Shown here piece after piece: positions 36,509-49,031 of a stretch of DNA of 64,000 nt. The notes under the pieces are model-generated. The model ran no database searches and was not told where the DNA came from. It was given only the letters and a program-made list of their open reading frames with translations. The position numbers were made by a program, and so were the translations under genes. The DNA is from Massilia sp. IC2-477 (GTDB taxonomy: Bacteria; Pseudomonadota; Gammaproteobacteria; Burkholderiales; Burkholderiaceae_D). The stretch covers positions 124,001 to 188,000 of the forward strand of contig NZ_JAJFEQ010000005.1 in the NCBI RefSeq assembly GCF_020707265.1, given 5' to 3'. Positions within the stretch are counted from its first letter, which is position 1, and the number at the start of each line of letters is the position of its first letter.

Positions 36509-39346
36509 ATGGCACAATCTAATTTACTTGTGGTCGATATGGAAAATCCCGCTGCACCCGTCACCCCTGCCGTACAGCCCGCCCCTGACAAGGACGCGCC
36601 ACTGAAAGAAGACATCCGCCTGCTCGGCCGCCTGCTCGGCGACGTGCTGCGCGAACAGGAAGGCGAAGCCGTATTCGAGGTCGTCGAGACCGTGCGCCAG
36701 ACCGCCGTGCGCTTCCGCCGCGACGCCGATCCGCAGGCCGGCGCCGAACTCACCACCCTGCTGCACAAGCTCACGCGCGACCAGACAATCTCGGTGGTGC
36801 GCGCCTTTTCCTACTTCTCGCACCTGGCCAACATCGCCGAAGACCAGCACCACATCCGCCGCCGCCGCGCCCACCTGATGCGCGGCGCCGAGGCGCGCCA
36901 GGGCAGCGTGGGCCACGCCCTCGGCAAGCTGCACGAGGCCGGCGTGCCGCGCGACGCAGTCGAGAACTTTTTCAAGGACGCCCTGATCTCGCCGGTGCTC
37001 ACCGCCCACCCGACCGAAGTGCAGCGCAAGAGCATCCTCGACGCCGAGCACGACATCGCGCGCCTGCTGGCCGAGCGCGACCTCGGCCTCACCCCGAAGG
37101 AATTCAAGCGCAACACCCAGCTGCTGCAGGCGCGCATCGCCACCCTGTGGCAGACCCGCATGCTGCGCTACTCGAAGCTGACCGTGGCCGATGAGATCGA
37201 CAACGCCCTGTCTTACTACCGCATCACCTTCCTGCGTGAAGTGCCGGGACTGTACGACGACATCGAGGACGAGATCGCAGCGCGCTACGACGGCGGGGCG
37301 CCGGAACTGCACGACGCCCAGTTCCTGCAGATGGGCAGCTGGATCGGCGGCGACCGCGACGGCAACCCGAACGTCAACGCCGACACCATGCGCCACGCGC
37401 TGGTGCGCCAGTCGACCACGATCCTCGACTTCTACCTGGAAGAAGTGCACGCCCTCGGCGCCGAGCTGTCCACCTCGACCCTGCTGGTGCCGGTCACGCC
37501 CGCGATGCAGGCCCTGGCCGACGCCTCGATCGACGCTTCGCCCCACCGCAGCGACGAACCCTACCGCCGCGCCCTGATCGGCATCTACGCGCGCCTGGCC
37601 GCCACCGCGCGCGAACTGGGCGTCGACCACATCCTGCGCAAGGAAGTCGGCGAAGCCCCGCCCTACCTCGACGCCGGCCTGTTCGCAGCCGACCTCGAAG
37701 TACTGGCCGAGTCGCTGCGCGCCAACCACGGCGCCGTACTGGTCGAGCCTCGCCTGGCCGGACTGAAGCGCGCCGCGCGCATCTTCGGCTTCCACCTGGC
37801 CTCGCTCGACATGCGCCAGAGCTCGGACGTGCACGAGCGCGTACTGGGCGAACTGTTCGCGCGCGCGGGAGCGGAACAGGACTACGCGGCGCTTCCCGAA
37901 GAGCGCAAGGTCGCGCTGCTGCTGTCCGAACTGGCCCAGCCGCGCCCCCTGTACTCGCCCTACGAGAGCTATTCGGACGAGACCAATTCCGAACTGGCGG
38001 TGCTGCGCACCGCACGCGAGATCCGCCAGCGCTACGGCAGCCGTGCGATCCGCAACTACATCATCTCGCACACCGAGACCGTGTCCGACCTGCTGGAGGT
38101 GCTGCTGTTGCAGAAGGAGACGGGCCTGATGCGCGTGTCCGCCGCCAGCTGCGACGTGATGGTCATCCCGCTGTTCGAGACCATTCCCGACCTGCAGCGC
38201 GCCGCCACCATCATGGACGAGTGGATGTCGATCCCGCTGGTGGCCGCCTTCATCGAGAAGCAGGGCCGGCTGCAGGAAGTCATGCTGGGCTACTCGGACT
38301 CCAACAAGGACGGCGGCTTCCTCACCTCGAACTGGGAGCTGTACCAGGCCGAACTGAAACTGGTCGACGTGTTCGCCGCCAAGGGCGTCAAGCTGCGCCT
38401 GTTCCACGGCCGCGGCGGCACCGTGGGCCGCGGCGGCGGCCCGAGCTACGACGCGATCCGCGCCCAGCCGCCGGGCACCGTCAATGGCCAGATCCGCCTG
38501 ACGGAACAGGGCGAGATCATCGCCTCCAAGTTCTCGAACCCGGAGATCGGGCGCCGCAACCTCGAGCTGCTGGTGGCGGCGACGCTGGAAGCGAGCCTGA
38601 GCCCGCGTCCGGGCGACGAGGCCAGCAACGGGCGTCTGGCCCGCTTTGAAGCCGTGATGGCCGAGCTGTCCGAGCGCGCTTACCGCGCCTATCGCAACCT
38701 GGTGTACGAGACCCCGGGCTTCACGGATTACTTCTTCAGTGCCACGCCGATCGCCGAGATCGCGGAGCTGAACCTCGGTTCGCGTCCCGCCTCGCGCAAG
38801 TCGACCCGCCGCATTGAAGACCTGCGTGCGATTCCCTGGGGCTTCTCCTGGGGCCAGTGCCGCCTGCTGCTGCCGGGCTGGTACGGCTTCGGCACCGCGG
38901 TGAGCGGCTGGCTGGCCGAAGGCGAGCGCCCGGAACGGCTGGAGCTGCTGCGCGAGATGTACCACGGCTGGCCCTTCTTTGCGACGCTGCTGTCGAACAT
39001 GGACATGGTGCTGGCCAAGACCGACCTGGCGATCGCTTCGCGCTATGCGGGTCTGGTGGCGGACGTGGAACTGCGCGAACGGATCTTCCGCCGCATCACG
39101 GCCGAGCACGGGGAAACGCTGCGCTGCCTGGAAGCGGTGACGGGCGTAACCGAACGCCTGGCCGGCAACCCGCTGCTGGCGCGCTCGATCCAGAACCGCT
39201 TCGCCTACCTCGACCCGCTGAACCACCTGCAGGTGGAACTGATCCACCGCCGCCGCAAGCTGGGCGACAACGCGGATCCGCGGGTGCATCGGGGGATTCA
39301 CCTGTCCATCAATGGGGTGGCGGCCGGCTTGCGCAATACAGGCTGA
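36509..39346 (+). CDS. ppc: Phosphoenolpyruvate carboxylase
   Basis: The 945-residue anaplerotic enzyme makes oxaloacetate from phosphoenolpyruvate and bicarbonate. Active-site motifs are all present: [13 protein letters not shown] with catalytic His, [42 protein letters not shown] and GEIIASKF. The C-terminus ends NTG as in the bacterial family. The start is either ATG 36509 ([10 protein letters not shown]) or ATG 36539 (MENPAAP); both leaders are poorly conserved. Divergent from hemC. It is followed by an inverted pair of the dispersed repeat. Confidence 0.97.
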   Translation: MAQSNLLVVDMENPAAPVTPAVQPAPDKDAPLKEDIRLLGRLLGDVLREQEGEAVFEVVETVRQTAVRFRRDADPQAGAELTTLLHKLTRDQTISVVRAFSYFSHLANIAEDQHHIRRRRAHLMRGAEARQGSVGHALGKLHEAGVPRDAVENFFKDALISPVLTAHPTEVQRKSILDAEHDIARLLAERDLGLTPKEFKRNTQLLQARIATLWQTRMLRYSKLTVADEIDNALSYYRITFLREVPGLYDDIEDEIAARYDGGAPELHDAQFLQMGSWIGGDRDGNPNVNADTMRHALVRQSTTILDFYLEEVHALGAELSTSTLLVPVTPAMQALADASIDASPHRSDEPYRRALIGIYARLAATARELGVDHILRKEVGEAPPYLDAGLFAADLEVLAESLRANHGAVLVEPRLAGLKRAARIFGFHLASLDMRQSSDVHERVLGELFARAGAEQDYAALPEERKVALLLSELAQPRPLYSPYESYSDETNSELAVLRTAREIRQRYGSRAIRNYIISHTETVSDLLEVLLLQKETGLMRVSAASCDVMVIPLFETIPDLQRAATIMDEWMSIPLVAAFIEKQGRLQEVMLGYSDSNKDGGFLTSNWELYQAELKLVDVFAAKGVKLRLFHGRGGTVGRGGGPSYDAIRAQPPGTVNGQIRLTEQGEIIASKFSNPEIGRRNLELLVAATLEASLSPRPGDEASNGRLARFEAVMAELSERAYRAYRNLVYETPGFTDYFFSATPIAEIAELNLGSRPASRKSTRRIEDLRAIPWGFSWGQCRLLLPGWYGFGTAVSGWLAEGERPERLELLREMYHGWPFFATLLSNMDMVLAKTDLAIASRYAGLVADVELRERIFRRITAEHGETLRCLEAVTGVTERLAGNPLLARSIQNRFAYLDPLNHLQVELIHRRRKLGDNADPRVHRGIHLSINGVAAGLRNTG

Positions 39347-39352
39347 TCCCCC

Positions 39353-39432
39353 GTAGGGTGGGCGGCTCTGCCGCCCACGCGCTTGTTCGTACGCTCACCA
39401 CCACCGCGTGGGCGGAGATCCGCCCACCCTAC
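39353..39432. repeat. Dispersed hairpin repeat, inverted pair
   Basis: GTAGGGTGGGCGGC-tct-GCCGCCCACGCG faces CGCGTGGGCGG-aga-TCCGCCCACCCTAC across about 25 bases. Units are near-identical to the pair at 8435-8540. It lies between the converging ppc and GHL10 genes and could act as their shared terminator. Confidence 0.85.
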
Positions 39433-39436
39433 GAAA

Positions 39437-41647
39437 TCAACCCGAGCACGCTCCCAGCACACTCCCCTTCTTCAGGTGCGCCGGCACCGCATTCGGCGAC
39501 ACGCAGACCTGGGTCGACGGATTGCTCTTGCTGCCCGTTTTGTGGCACACCAGCACCTTGTCGTTGCCGCAACGCGCGTCGATCACGTTGACGGTGGCGC
39601 TGGCCTGGGCGAAGCAGCTTTCCGGGCTCGCGGCCTGCGCCGTGAAGCTGAAGCTGCCGGCAGCGGTCGGTGCAAACGTCGTTACCGGACCGCTGCTGGT
39701 GGACAAGCCACCCGCCGGGCTCCAGGTAAAACTCGAACTGCCCGCCGCATCGCTGGCCGTGAGCTGCACGCTCTGCGCGCCGTAACCCAGCGCGATGGTA
39801 TTCGCTGGCAGGCCGGTCGGGTCCCCGGCTCCCGTGCTCACGCTGATCGACGGCTGCGGCACGTGCCCGAGCACCGTGACGATGCCTTCCGCGCTGGCGC
39901 TGTTGCCGCCCTTGTCGACCGCGCTCAGCACCACTTTCTGCGCGCCGATGTCCGAGCACGCGAAGCTGGTGCGCGAAGCGGACAGCGACTCGACGCCCCA
40001 GTTGTCGCTGGTCCCGCCATCGAGATCGGCCGGCGTGATCGACGCCGCACCGTTGGCCAGCGTCACCGACACCTCGCGGGTGCGCACGGTCGGCGCCTCG
40101 AAGTCGTTGCTGACCGTGTTGGCGCGCGCACTCTCCACGCTCAGGCGGTTCAGCGCCGTCACCGTGTAGTAGTAATACTGGCCCGCGCCCGCGTTCGTAT
40201 CGGCGAAGCTGCTGGTGGCGGTGTCGGTCACGCCCAGCAGGTTGGCCGGGTTGTCCAGGTCCATCTCGCGCTGCTCCGAGCGGTAGATGGCGTACTTGCG
40301 GGTTTTCTCGAATTCGTCCGCGCCGTCAGGCGCCGGCGCCCAGCTCAGGTTCACGGCATTGTTGTCGCCCGCGCTGGCGGCGAGACCCGCCGGTGCGCTT
40401 GGTGCCTGCGTACCCTTCCACGCCATCACCGGCAGCAGTGCCGGACGCGCGTAAGTGCTGTTCTTCAGGGAGGTGCGGTAGCCCAGCGGGTCGTTCTGCA
40501 GGAACTGATGGCGGAAGTGGATCTGGCCCGAGATGTTTGCCAGCGAGCGGTTGAGCGCGATCTGGTTGTTGATCTCGTCCGGGTTGCTCCAGCCTGCGGT
40601 GTCGCGCATCTTGTAGTCGGCCAGGCCGATGTACATGTGGCGCTCGAAGGCGTTGTTGTTCCACCAGGGGACCAGCAGCTTGTAGTCGGAGCCGGTCTGG
40701 CCCATGTACCAGTAGACCTGCGGCGCCAGGTAGTCGACCCAGCCCTGCTGGATCCACTTGCGGGTGTCGGCGAACATCGAACTGTAGTGCTGCGAGGCGC
40801 CGCTGGAGGTCGGCGAGCCCACGGCCGGGTCAGTGCTGCTGCGGTAAATGCCGGATGGCGAGACACCGAATTTCACCCAAGGCTTGACCTGGCGGATGCT
40901 GTCGTTGACGCGCGCGATCAGGAGGTTGATGTTGTCGCGCCGCCAGTCGGCGCGGCCCGCAGTGGTGTTCGGGAAGCCGCGCGGGTCGGCATTGTAGGCC
41001 TCGTCGTCGAGGATGGTGCCGCTCGGGTAGAAGTAATCGTCGAAGTGGATGCCGTCCACGTCATAGCGGTTGACGATGTCCATGATGACGTTCACGACGT
41101 GGTCGCGCACCGCCGGCAGGCCGGGGTTCAGGATCTTCACGGTGCCGACCGTCAGCATCCACTCCGGATGCGCGCGCGAGACGTGCTCCGGCGCGTACAT
41201 GAAGGTGTTGTTCTGGTTGGCGGCGGTCGCCACCGCGCGGTAGGGATTGATCCACGCGTGGAATTCCATGCCGCGCTTGCGCGCTTCGTCGATCGCGAAC
41301 TGCAGCGGGTCCCAGTTCGTCGACGGCGCGGCGCCCTGCTGGCCCGTCAGGTAGTAGGACCAGGGCTCATAGCTGCTGGGGTAGATCGCATCCGACTGGC
41401 TGCGCACCTGCAGGAAAGCGGCATTCATGCCGGTCGCCTTGTTGTGGTCGAGGATGGCTTTCAGCTTGGACTGCTGCACCGCCGGGGTGTCGGTGCGGCT
41501 TGGCCAGTCCAGGCTGATGTGGGTGCTGATCCACACGCCGCGCAGCTCGCGCTTAGGTGCTACACCTTGCGAGACGGTCTGGGCATCGGCGTAGGAATAC
41601 GAAGCGACGAGCATGGCGGCTGCCGCTGCAAGCAAAAGTTTTTTCAT
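39437..41647 (-). CDS. Secreted GHL10-type glycoside-hydrolase-like protein with FN3 and C-terminal Cys domain
   Basis: The 736 residues start with a signal peptide (1-23, ADAQ). Residues about 30-345 are the GHL10 barrel (ELRGVWISTHISLDWPS, FLQVRSQSDAIYPSS, GMEFHAWINPYRA, VDGIHFDDYFYPSG). The FDDYFY loop holds the presumed acid residues. A fibronectin III module (about 385-475) and Ig-like segments follow. The last 45 residues have KVLVCHKTGS and CVSPNAVPAHLKKG, a small two-Cys domain seen on other extracellular proteins. The substrate is unknown; peptidoglycan-type glycans are proposed for relatives. I start at MKKLLLAAAAAM. Confidence 0.85.
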   Translation of the reverse strand: MKKLLLAAAAAMLVASYSYADAQTVSQGVAPKRELRGVWISTHISLDWPSRTDTPAVQQSKLKAILDHNKATGMNAAFLQVRSQSDAIYPSSYEPWSYYLTGQQGAAPSTNWDPLQFAIDEARKRGMEFHAWINPYRAVATAANQNNTFMYAPEHVSRAHPEWMLTVGTVKILNPGLPAVRDHVVNVIMDIVNRYDVDGIHFDDYFYPSGTILDDEAYNADPRGFPNTTAGRADWRRDNINLLIARVNDSIRQVKPWVKFGVSPSGIYRSSTDPAVGSPTSSGASQHYSSMFADTRKWIQQGWVDYLAPQVYWYMGQTGSDYKLLVPWWNNNAFERHMYIGLADYKMRDTAGWSNPDEINNQIALNRSLANISGQIHFRHQFLQNDPLGYRTSLKNSTYARPALLPVMAWKGTQAPSAPAGLAASAGDNNAVNLSWAPAPDGADEFEKTRKYAIYRSEQREMDLDNPANLLGVTDTATSSFADTNAGAGQYYYYTVTALNRLSVESARANTVSNDFEAPTVRTREVSVTLANGAASITPADLDGGTSDNWGVESLSASRTSFACSDIGAQKVVLSAVDKGGNSASAEGIVTVLGHVPQPSISVSTGAGDPTGLPANTIALGYGAQSVQLTASDAAGSSSFTWSPAGGLSTSSGPVTTFAPTAAGSFSFTAQAASPESCFAQASATVNVIDARCGNDKVLVCHKTGSKSNPSTQVCVSPNAVPAHLKKGSVLGACSG

Positions 41648-41841
41648 GTTGTCTTTTTTTGCAGGTTGACGTGAGCGCACCTTGGGCGCGCTGGTGGCGG
41701 TCCCCGGCGCCTCTCCACGCGCCAATGTGTTGCCATCCGCAAAACAGACTACGCGCGAGCAATTTTGACAACCAATGAATTTCGGGTTGGACGGCATAAC
41801 CCGGATGCATAACTGAACAGCCCGCTATTGAGCGGGCCCGC

Positions 41842-42633
41842 TCAGCGCCGGATCGACAGGCCGATGGTGAAGGCGATATCGGGGCTGCGGCTGTTCAAAC
41901 CGCGCGACAGCATGGCGTCCAGCTGTACATCTTTGGAGAGAAGGTAAGCCGCGCCGACGTCGAAACTGGCCTCGGTTCCGCCATGTTTCGCGCGGGCGAT
42001 GCGCGGCAGCGCAAGCTCGACCAGGCCACGCAGGCGCTCCCCGAACTCCTTTTCCGCCACGATCCCGAAGATGCCGTAGCGGTAGCGGCCGCCCTCCTCG
42101 CGCTCGACGCCGATGCCCGGCATGACGCCGAGCTTCACTTCGTTCGGCAGTTCCCACTCCGCCGCCACGCGCAGCGACGGGCGCACGCCCTCGCCGCGGA
42201 AGGCGCGCGAGCCGCTGTCGAGTTCGGCCGCCAGGTGCACACCCACCGACGGCAAGGGACCGGCCGGATCCAGCGCGTGCCAGCTCAATCCCAGCGCGGT
42301 GTCACCGTAGCCGGTTTCGGTCACGCGCCGGCCTTCCTCGCGGCTGTGGCGAATCATGCGCCCTTCGGTCTCGACGCGCAGCTCGAGGGCCTCGGCAAGG
42401 CCGATGCGCAGCAGGGTCGGCGTCGACAAGGTACGCTTGCGCCCTTCCCCTTCGCGCTCGCGTTCGCGCTCGAACAGCAGGCTGGTTTCGAGCTGTACCC
42501 GGCCCTTGCCCACCATCCTGGTCGACTCGACGAAGTCGGGCCGGTCGGCTTCAATGTCGTCGCGCTCCTGGGCGTGGGCGCCCGCGGCGCAACAGGCGAG
42601 CGTGATGGTGGCGAGGGTAAGGGTGTGCTTCAT
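41842..42633 (-). CDS. Outer-membrane beta-barrel protein (MetA-pathway/PF13557 type), copy A
   Basis: The 263 residues start with a signal peptide (1-21, GAHAQ). Alternating hydrophobic strands and a terminal strand AFTIGLSIRR indicate a barrel of about 12 strands, of the phenol-degradation MetA-like transporter family. Signature strings are [38 protein letters not shown] and GRYRYGIFG. A very similar gene lies at 44306-45082, with the chemoreceptor between them. The ligand is unknown; the family name does not prove phenol transport. Confidence 0.78.
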   Translation of the reverse strand: MKHTLTLATITLACCAAGAHAQERDDIEADRPDFVESTRMVGKGRVQLETSLLFEREREREGEGRKRTLSTPTLLRIGLAEALELRVETEGRMIRHSREEGRRVTETGYGDTALGLSWHALDPAGPLPSVGVHLAAELDSGSRAFRGEGVRPSLRVAAEWELPNEVKLGVMPGIGVEREEGGRYRYGIFGIVAEKEFGERLRGLVELALPRIARAKHGGTEASFDVGAAYLLSKDVQLDAMLSRGLNSRSPDIAFTIGLSIRR

Positions 42634-42699
42634 GGCAGGGTCGGCTTGTTATCTTGTCTAAAAGATAACGCAAACCCGGCCGCGGGGTCGCACGACTTT

Positions 42700-44292
42700 C
42701 TACGCGAGCGCCAGCATGGGGACTGGCGGCAGCGCGGTGCGCTGTTCCGCGCCCTGCCCGGCGCCCAGCTTGAACACTCCCACCAGGCCGGTGAGCCGGG
42801 CCGCCTGGTCTTCCAGCGCACCCGCGGCGGCAGCGGCCTGCTCGACCAGGGCAGCGTTCTGCTGCGTGGCCGTGTCGATCTCGCTGACTGCCTGGTTGAC
42901 CTGGGCGATGCCGGCCTCCTGCTCGCGGCTGGCGGCGCTGATCTCGGCCATGATGTCGCTGACCTTCTGCACGCCTGCGACTACCTCGTCCATCGTGCCG
43001 CCGGCCTGGGACACCAGGCGGCTGCCTTCGCCCACGGTGCCGGTGGTGCTGTCGATCAGCGTCTTGATCTCCTTGGCGGCCGCGTTCGAGCGCTGGGCCA
43101 GCGCGCGCACCTCGCCGGCGACGACTGCGAAACCCCTGCCCTGCTCGCCCGCGCGCGCCGCTTCCACCGCCGCGTTCAGGGCCAGGATATTGGTCTGGAA
43201 GGCGATGCCTTCGATGACGCCGATGATGTCGCCGATCTTGCGCGAGGCCGCATCGATCGCGCCCATGGTCTGCACCACCTGCGACACCACCGCGCCGCCG
43301 CGCACTGCCACGTCATTGGCCGATGCCGCCAGCTGGCTGGCCTGGCGCGCATTGTCCGCGTTCTGGCGCACGGTGGCGGTCAGTTCTTCCATCGAGGATG
43401 CGGTTTCTTCCAGCGAGCTTGCCTGGTTCTCGGTACGGCGCGACAAATCGAGATTGCCGGCCGCGATCTCCTGCGAGGCGGTGCCGATCGAATCGGTGCC
43501 GTCGCGCACTGCGCTGACGATGTCGTGCAGGCTGGCGCGCATGCTTTCCAGCGCCCGGCGCAGGCGCCCGGTCTCGGTGCGATCGTTTGCGGCGACGCTC
43601 GCAGCGCCACCCAGGTCGCCGTGGGCGATGCGGTCGGCGAACACGATCGCTTCTTCCAGTGGACGCACGATGGCGCGGATCAGGAGGTAACCCATGGCGA
43701 TGGTGGCCAGCATCGCGCCCACGGCGACCAACTGGATCTGCCAGCGCGCCGCGACCACCACGGCGTCGCCGTCCGCGCGCGCTGCGTCGGAATCCTTTTC
43801 GATCAGTTCACTCACGCCTTCCATGCCGCCCTCCAGCTTGCGGAAGGAATCCATGAACGGGACGAAGGCCTGGCGCGCCGCCTGCTGGTCGCTGCCGGCC
43901 TGCGCCACGATCTGCGCGCTGCTCGCCAGGTAGGCTTCCACGTCCGGGCGCACCTGCTCGACCGCCGCCTTGACGGCAGCCTGGGTGCCTTCCTGGTCCA
44001 GTTCCGCGATGGTCTTCCTGAAGATGGCCGCATGCTCGTCGGCGTCGCGTTTTGCGGCCGCATGTTCCTCAGGGGTGGCGGCCATCAGCGCCGAGAGCAC
44101 GTCGGCGCGCAGCGCGTCGTGCATCATGTCGGCCTGCATCTGGTGGCGCAGCGCCGAGCCATTGACGCTGATCGCATCCATCGAGCGGTCGAGCGACTGC
44201 ACCCCCAGGTAGCCGATCAGGCCCACCGCGCCGCAGAACAGCAGGGTCACGATGTAGGAAAGGCGCAGCTGGTGCTTGATGCTCAGTTTCAT
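42700..44292 (-). CDS. Methyl-accepting chemotaxis protein
   Basis: The 530-residue transmembrane chemoreceptor has TM1 at about 10-30, a periplasmic four-helix-bundle ligand domain (about 32-190), TM2 (about 190-212), a HAMP domain and a long signalling coil. The tip [20 protein letters not shown] is the CheW/CheA-binding hairpin, and [16 protein letters not shown] follows. No C-terminal pentapeptide for CheR tethering is seen. No che genes are near. It is flanked on both sides by genes for paralogous barrel proteins on the same strand, with 13 bases from the upstream copy, so all three could form one transcript. Confidence 0.93.
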   Translation of the reverse strand: MKLSIKHQLRLSYIVTLLFCGAVGLIGYLGVQSLDRSMDAISVNGSALRHQMQADMMHDALRADVLSALMAATPEEHAAAKRDADEHAAIFRKTIAELDQEGTQAAVKAAVEQVRPDVEAYLASSAQIVAQAGSDQQAARQAFVPFMDSFRKLEGGMEGVSELIEKDSDAARADGDAVVVAARWQIQLVAVGAMLATIAMGYLLIRAIVRPLEEAIVFADRIAHGDLGGAASVAANDRTETGRLRRALESMRASLHDIVSAVRDGTDSIGTASQEIAAGNLDLSRRTENQASSLEETASSMEELTATVRQNADNARQASQLAASANDVAVRGGAVVSQVVQTMGAIDAASRKIGDIIGVIEGIAFQTNILALNAAVEAARAGEQGRGFAVVAGEVRALAQRSNAAAKEIKTLIDSTTGTVGEGSRLVSQAGGTMDEVVAGVQKVSDIMAEISAASREQEAGIAQVNQAVSEIDTATQQNAALVEQAAAAAGALEDQAARLTGLVGVFKLGAGQGAEQRTALPPVPMLALA

Positions 44293-44305
44293 GGATGATC
44301 CCGGA

Positions 44306-45082
44306 TCAGAGTTTGAAGGAGAAGCCGACGGTGAAGGCGGTATCGGGGGTGCGGCTGTTCAGGCCACGCGAGAACATGGCGTCGAGCTGCACGGTGTCGG
44401 ACAGCAGATAGGCGCCGCCGATGTCGAAGCTGGCCTGGGTGCCGCCGTGCTTGCCCTTCGCGATCTGCGGCATGGCCACTTCGACGAAGCCGCGCAGGCG
44501 CTCGTTGAAGGATTTGCCGACCACCACGCCGAGGATGCCGTAGCGGTAACGCCCGCCCTCGTCGCGCTCCATGCCCACGCCCGGCATGACGCCGAGCGAA
44601 TAGTCGCTTGCCAGCTCCCATTCGCCGACCACGCGCAGCGACGGGCGCACGCCCTGGCCGCGGAAGGCGCGCGAGCCGCTGTCGAGGTCCGCGTGCAGCA
44701 GCACGCCCACCGAAGGCAGGCTGCCGTCGGCGTCCAGCGCATGCCATTTCAGGCCCAGGCTGGTGTCGGCATAGCCGCGCGCCTTCTCGCGCAGGCCCGG
44801 CTCGGTGTGTCGGCCGTCCAGGTGGCCATCGGTCTCGACACGCAATTCGAAGCTGTCGCCGACGCCGTAGCGCAGCAGGGTCGGCGTCGCCACCAGGCGC
44901 TCGCGGGCGGGGCCGCTGCGGTCGCGTTCGAGCAGCAGGCTGGTTTCGACCTGCAGCCGGCTTCTGCCGACCACATTGCTCGATTCGACGAAGTCGGGAC
45001 GGTCGGTGGCGATCGTGTCCTGGGCGTGTACTGCGGGAGTAGCGATGATGGCGAGCGCGGCGAGGGTGGCAGAAGGCTTCAT
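44306..45082 (-). CDS. Outer-membrane beta-barrel protein (MetA-pathway/PF13557 type), copy B
   Basis: The 258 residues start with a signal peptide ([21 protein letters not shown]). It shares long stretches with copy [37 protein letters not shown], and VQLDAM before SRGLNSR, showing a gene duplication. The strand pattern and terminal FTVGFSFKL fit a barrel. It is transcribed first in the copy B-chemoreceptor-copy A run, with 13 bases before the receptor gene. I start at 45082; the in-frame ATG 11 codons earlier would disturb the signal peptide. Confidence 0.78.
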   Translation of the reverse strand: MKPSATLAALAIIATPAVHAQDTIATDRPDFVESSNVVGRSRLQVETSLLLERDRSGPARERLVATPTLLRYGVGDSFELRVETDGHLDGRHTEPGLREKARGYADTSLGLKWHALDADGSLPSVGVLLHADLDSGSRAFRGQGVRPSLRVVGEWELASDYSLGVMPGVGMERDEGGRYRYGILGVVVGKSFNERLRGFVEVAMPQIAKGKHGGTQASFDIGGAYLLSDTVQLDAMFSRGLNSRTPDTAFTVGFSFKL

Positions 45083-45219
45083 GGGATTCCGGAAATGTAC
45101 AGGGAGCAGCAGCAATTGCTATATGGCATGATCCGCCCCTTCGTAATTACACGTCAATGAATCCGACAGTTAGTGTGTCTATATTGTTAATGAAGCGTTG
45201 TGAACAGGTTGAAACAGGC

Positions 45220-45260
45220 AAAAAAAATACCGCCGGGCCTCAGCCGGGCGGTATTTTTTA
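45220..45260. terminator. Strong terminator at the 3' end of the sigma-factor gene
   Basis: AAAAAATACCGCC (45222-45234) pairs with GGCGGTATTTTTT (45247-45259), with an inner GGC-CTCA-GCC stem. The A tract on the left becomes a T tract on the minus strand, ending the rpoD transcript 15 bases after its stop. It would also work from the other side. Confidence 0.9.
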
Positions 45261-45274
45261 CCAAGCGGTAAAAA

Positions 45275-47920
<2,646 letters not shown>

Positions 47921-48147
47921 AGTGAAGCTCTCTCCAGTCGAGGCGCACGGCGCGCCTGCGAAGTCAATGTTCTACCAACCCGCGGGCGGGTCCGGTGTGT
48001 TTTCGGGAAGCGGAAGTGGCCCTACCTGAGGGCGGACACGCGGACTTCAAGCACGCGTTTCCCGGCGTCGCCCACCATCCTCGAAGGATGGCAGCAGGCT
48101 AATGAGAAACGAACAGTGTTTGAAATCACGGTGTGCATGTCGGAACG

Positions 48148-48176
48148 AAAAAAAGCCCGTCAGGTGAAACGGGCTT
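48148..48176 (-). terminator. Intrinsic terminator on the minus strand upstream of rpoD
   Basis: AAGCCCGT and ACGGGCTT form an 8-bp stem with loop CAGGTGAA. On the minus strand it runs straight into seven T residues. It ends some transcript coming from the right and insulates rpoD. No coding gene upstream explains it. Confidence 0.8.
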
Positions 48177-48206
48177 GCATCTCTTGTTCAGGGAACAGAA
48201 GGAAGG
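48148..48206 (-). ncRNA. Candidate small RNA of about 60 nt between proQ and rpoD
   Basis: Minus-strand promoter-like hexamers TTATCA (48235-48240) and CATAAT (48211-48216) are 18 bases apart. Transcription would start near 48205. The product has a pyrimidine-rich 5' end, a small hairpin (TGTTC-CCT-GAACA, 48185-48197) and the intrinsic terminator. There is no open reading frame. This is read from signals alone; expression is untested. Confidence 0.35.
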
Positions 48207-48488
48207 CGATATTATGCCGCATTGCAAGATTTGGTGATAATTGAAATATCCGATAAGGGATATCACCACATTGAATATGACACGGAGCTCTTCGGCTATC
48301 TCCCGGCCGATCTGCGGCGGCGCAAGCCACGCGCAAGGCAAGGGGCGGATCATACACGATTTCGCGCACGCACGCCTGCCGCCGCCGCTCTATCACCTAA
48401 GTTAATCCTCAAGAATAATGGAACAAGTACAATACGCCCCGCACTGGCGTACGGGCGCCGTGCTATCCTTCGTTTTCCCGTTCTTACA

Positions 48489-49031
48489 ATGAAGTCAATG
48501 AATACCACTACCGCTGCCGAGACCGTCGACAATACCACTCCCGCAACCCCGGATTCGCCGTCGACGACCACCCAAGCACAGGACACAGCGGCCGGCGCCG
48601 CCCCTGCAGCCGAGGCGAGCCCGGCGGCCGCGCAGCCGCTGTCGGCACGCGCCCTGCTCAAGCAGCTCCAGCAGGAGTTCCCGGCCTTCCGCGACTGCCT
48701 GCCGCTGGCAATCGGCATCGACAAGCAGCTGCTGGCCCGCATGCCCGGCCTCGACCGCAAGACCATGCGCGCCGCCCTCGGCATCCACACCGGCTCGATG
48801 CGCTACCTGCGCGCGATGGAAAAGGCGAAGCTGCGCTACGACCTGGACGGCACCGCCGGCGCCGAAGTCACCGACACCCACCGCCAGCACGCGAAAGAAC
48901 AGCTGCAGCAACGCTTCAAGAAAGAAGCCGAGCGCAAGAAGGCCGAGCGCGAAGCCGCCGCGGCCGAGGAAGCCGACCGCCAGCGCCAGGAAAAGCTGAA
49001 GGCGCTGGCCTCCAAGTTCTCGCGCAATTGA
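48489..49031 (+). CDS. proQ: ProQ/FinO-family RNA chaperone
   Basis: The 180 residues consist of a Thr/Ala/Pro-rich disordered N-terminus (1-55), the FinO/ProQ domain (about 57-125) and a Lys/Glu/Ala-rich helical tail (KKEAERKKAEREAAAAEEAD). The domain has ALLKQLQQEFPAFRDCLPLAIGI, RKTMRAALGIHTGSMRYLRAM and a basic YDLDGTAGAEVT end. Such proteins bind structured small RNAs and mRNA 3' ends. The ATG at 48489 or 48498 may be used. Its stop overlaps the next gene's ATG (TGATG). Confidence 0.88.
   Translation: MKSMNTTTAAETVDNTTPATPDSPSTTTQAQDTAAGAAPAAEASPAAAQPLSARALLKQLQQEFPAFRDCLPLAIGIDKQLLARMPGLDRKTMRAALGIHTGSMRYLRAMEKAKLRYDLDGTAGAEVTDTHRQHAKEQLQQRFKKEAERKKAEREAAAAEEADRQRQEKLKALASKFSRN

Larger units (their letters stand above)
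47921..48488. other. Gene-free region between rpoD and proQ
   Basis: I see no convincing protein gene in these 568 bases. They hold a small perfect hairpin (CCATCCT-CGA-AGGATGG, 48075-48091) in the likely rpoD leader, a minus-strand terminator at 48148-48176, a possible small-RNA gene just beyond it, and an inverted repeat ATATCC-GATAAG-GGATAT (48246-48263). The right part is AT-richer and should contain the proQ promoter. Confidence 0.6.

Noticed and set aside
36524-39301. A 925-codon open frame antisense to ppc
   Set aside because: It mirrors the codon pattern of ppc, is rich in His/Gln/Arg/Val with no recognisable domain, and ppc is certain. High GC makes long antisense frames common.
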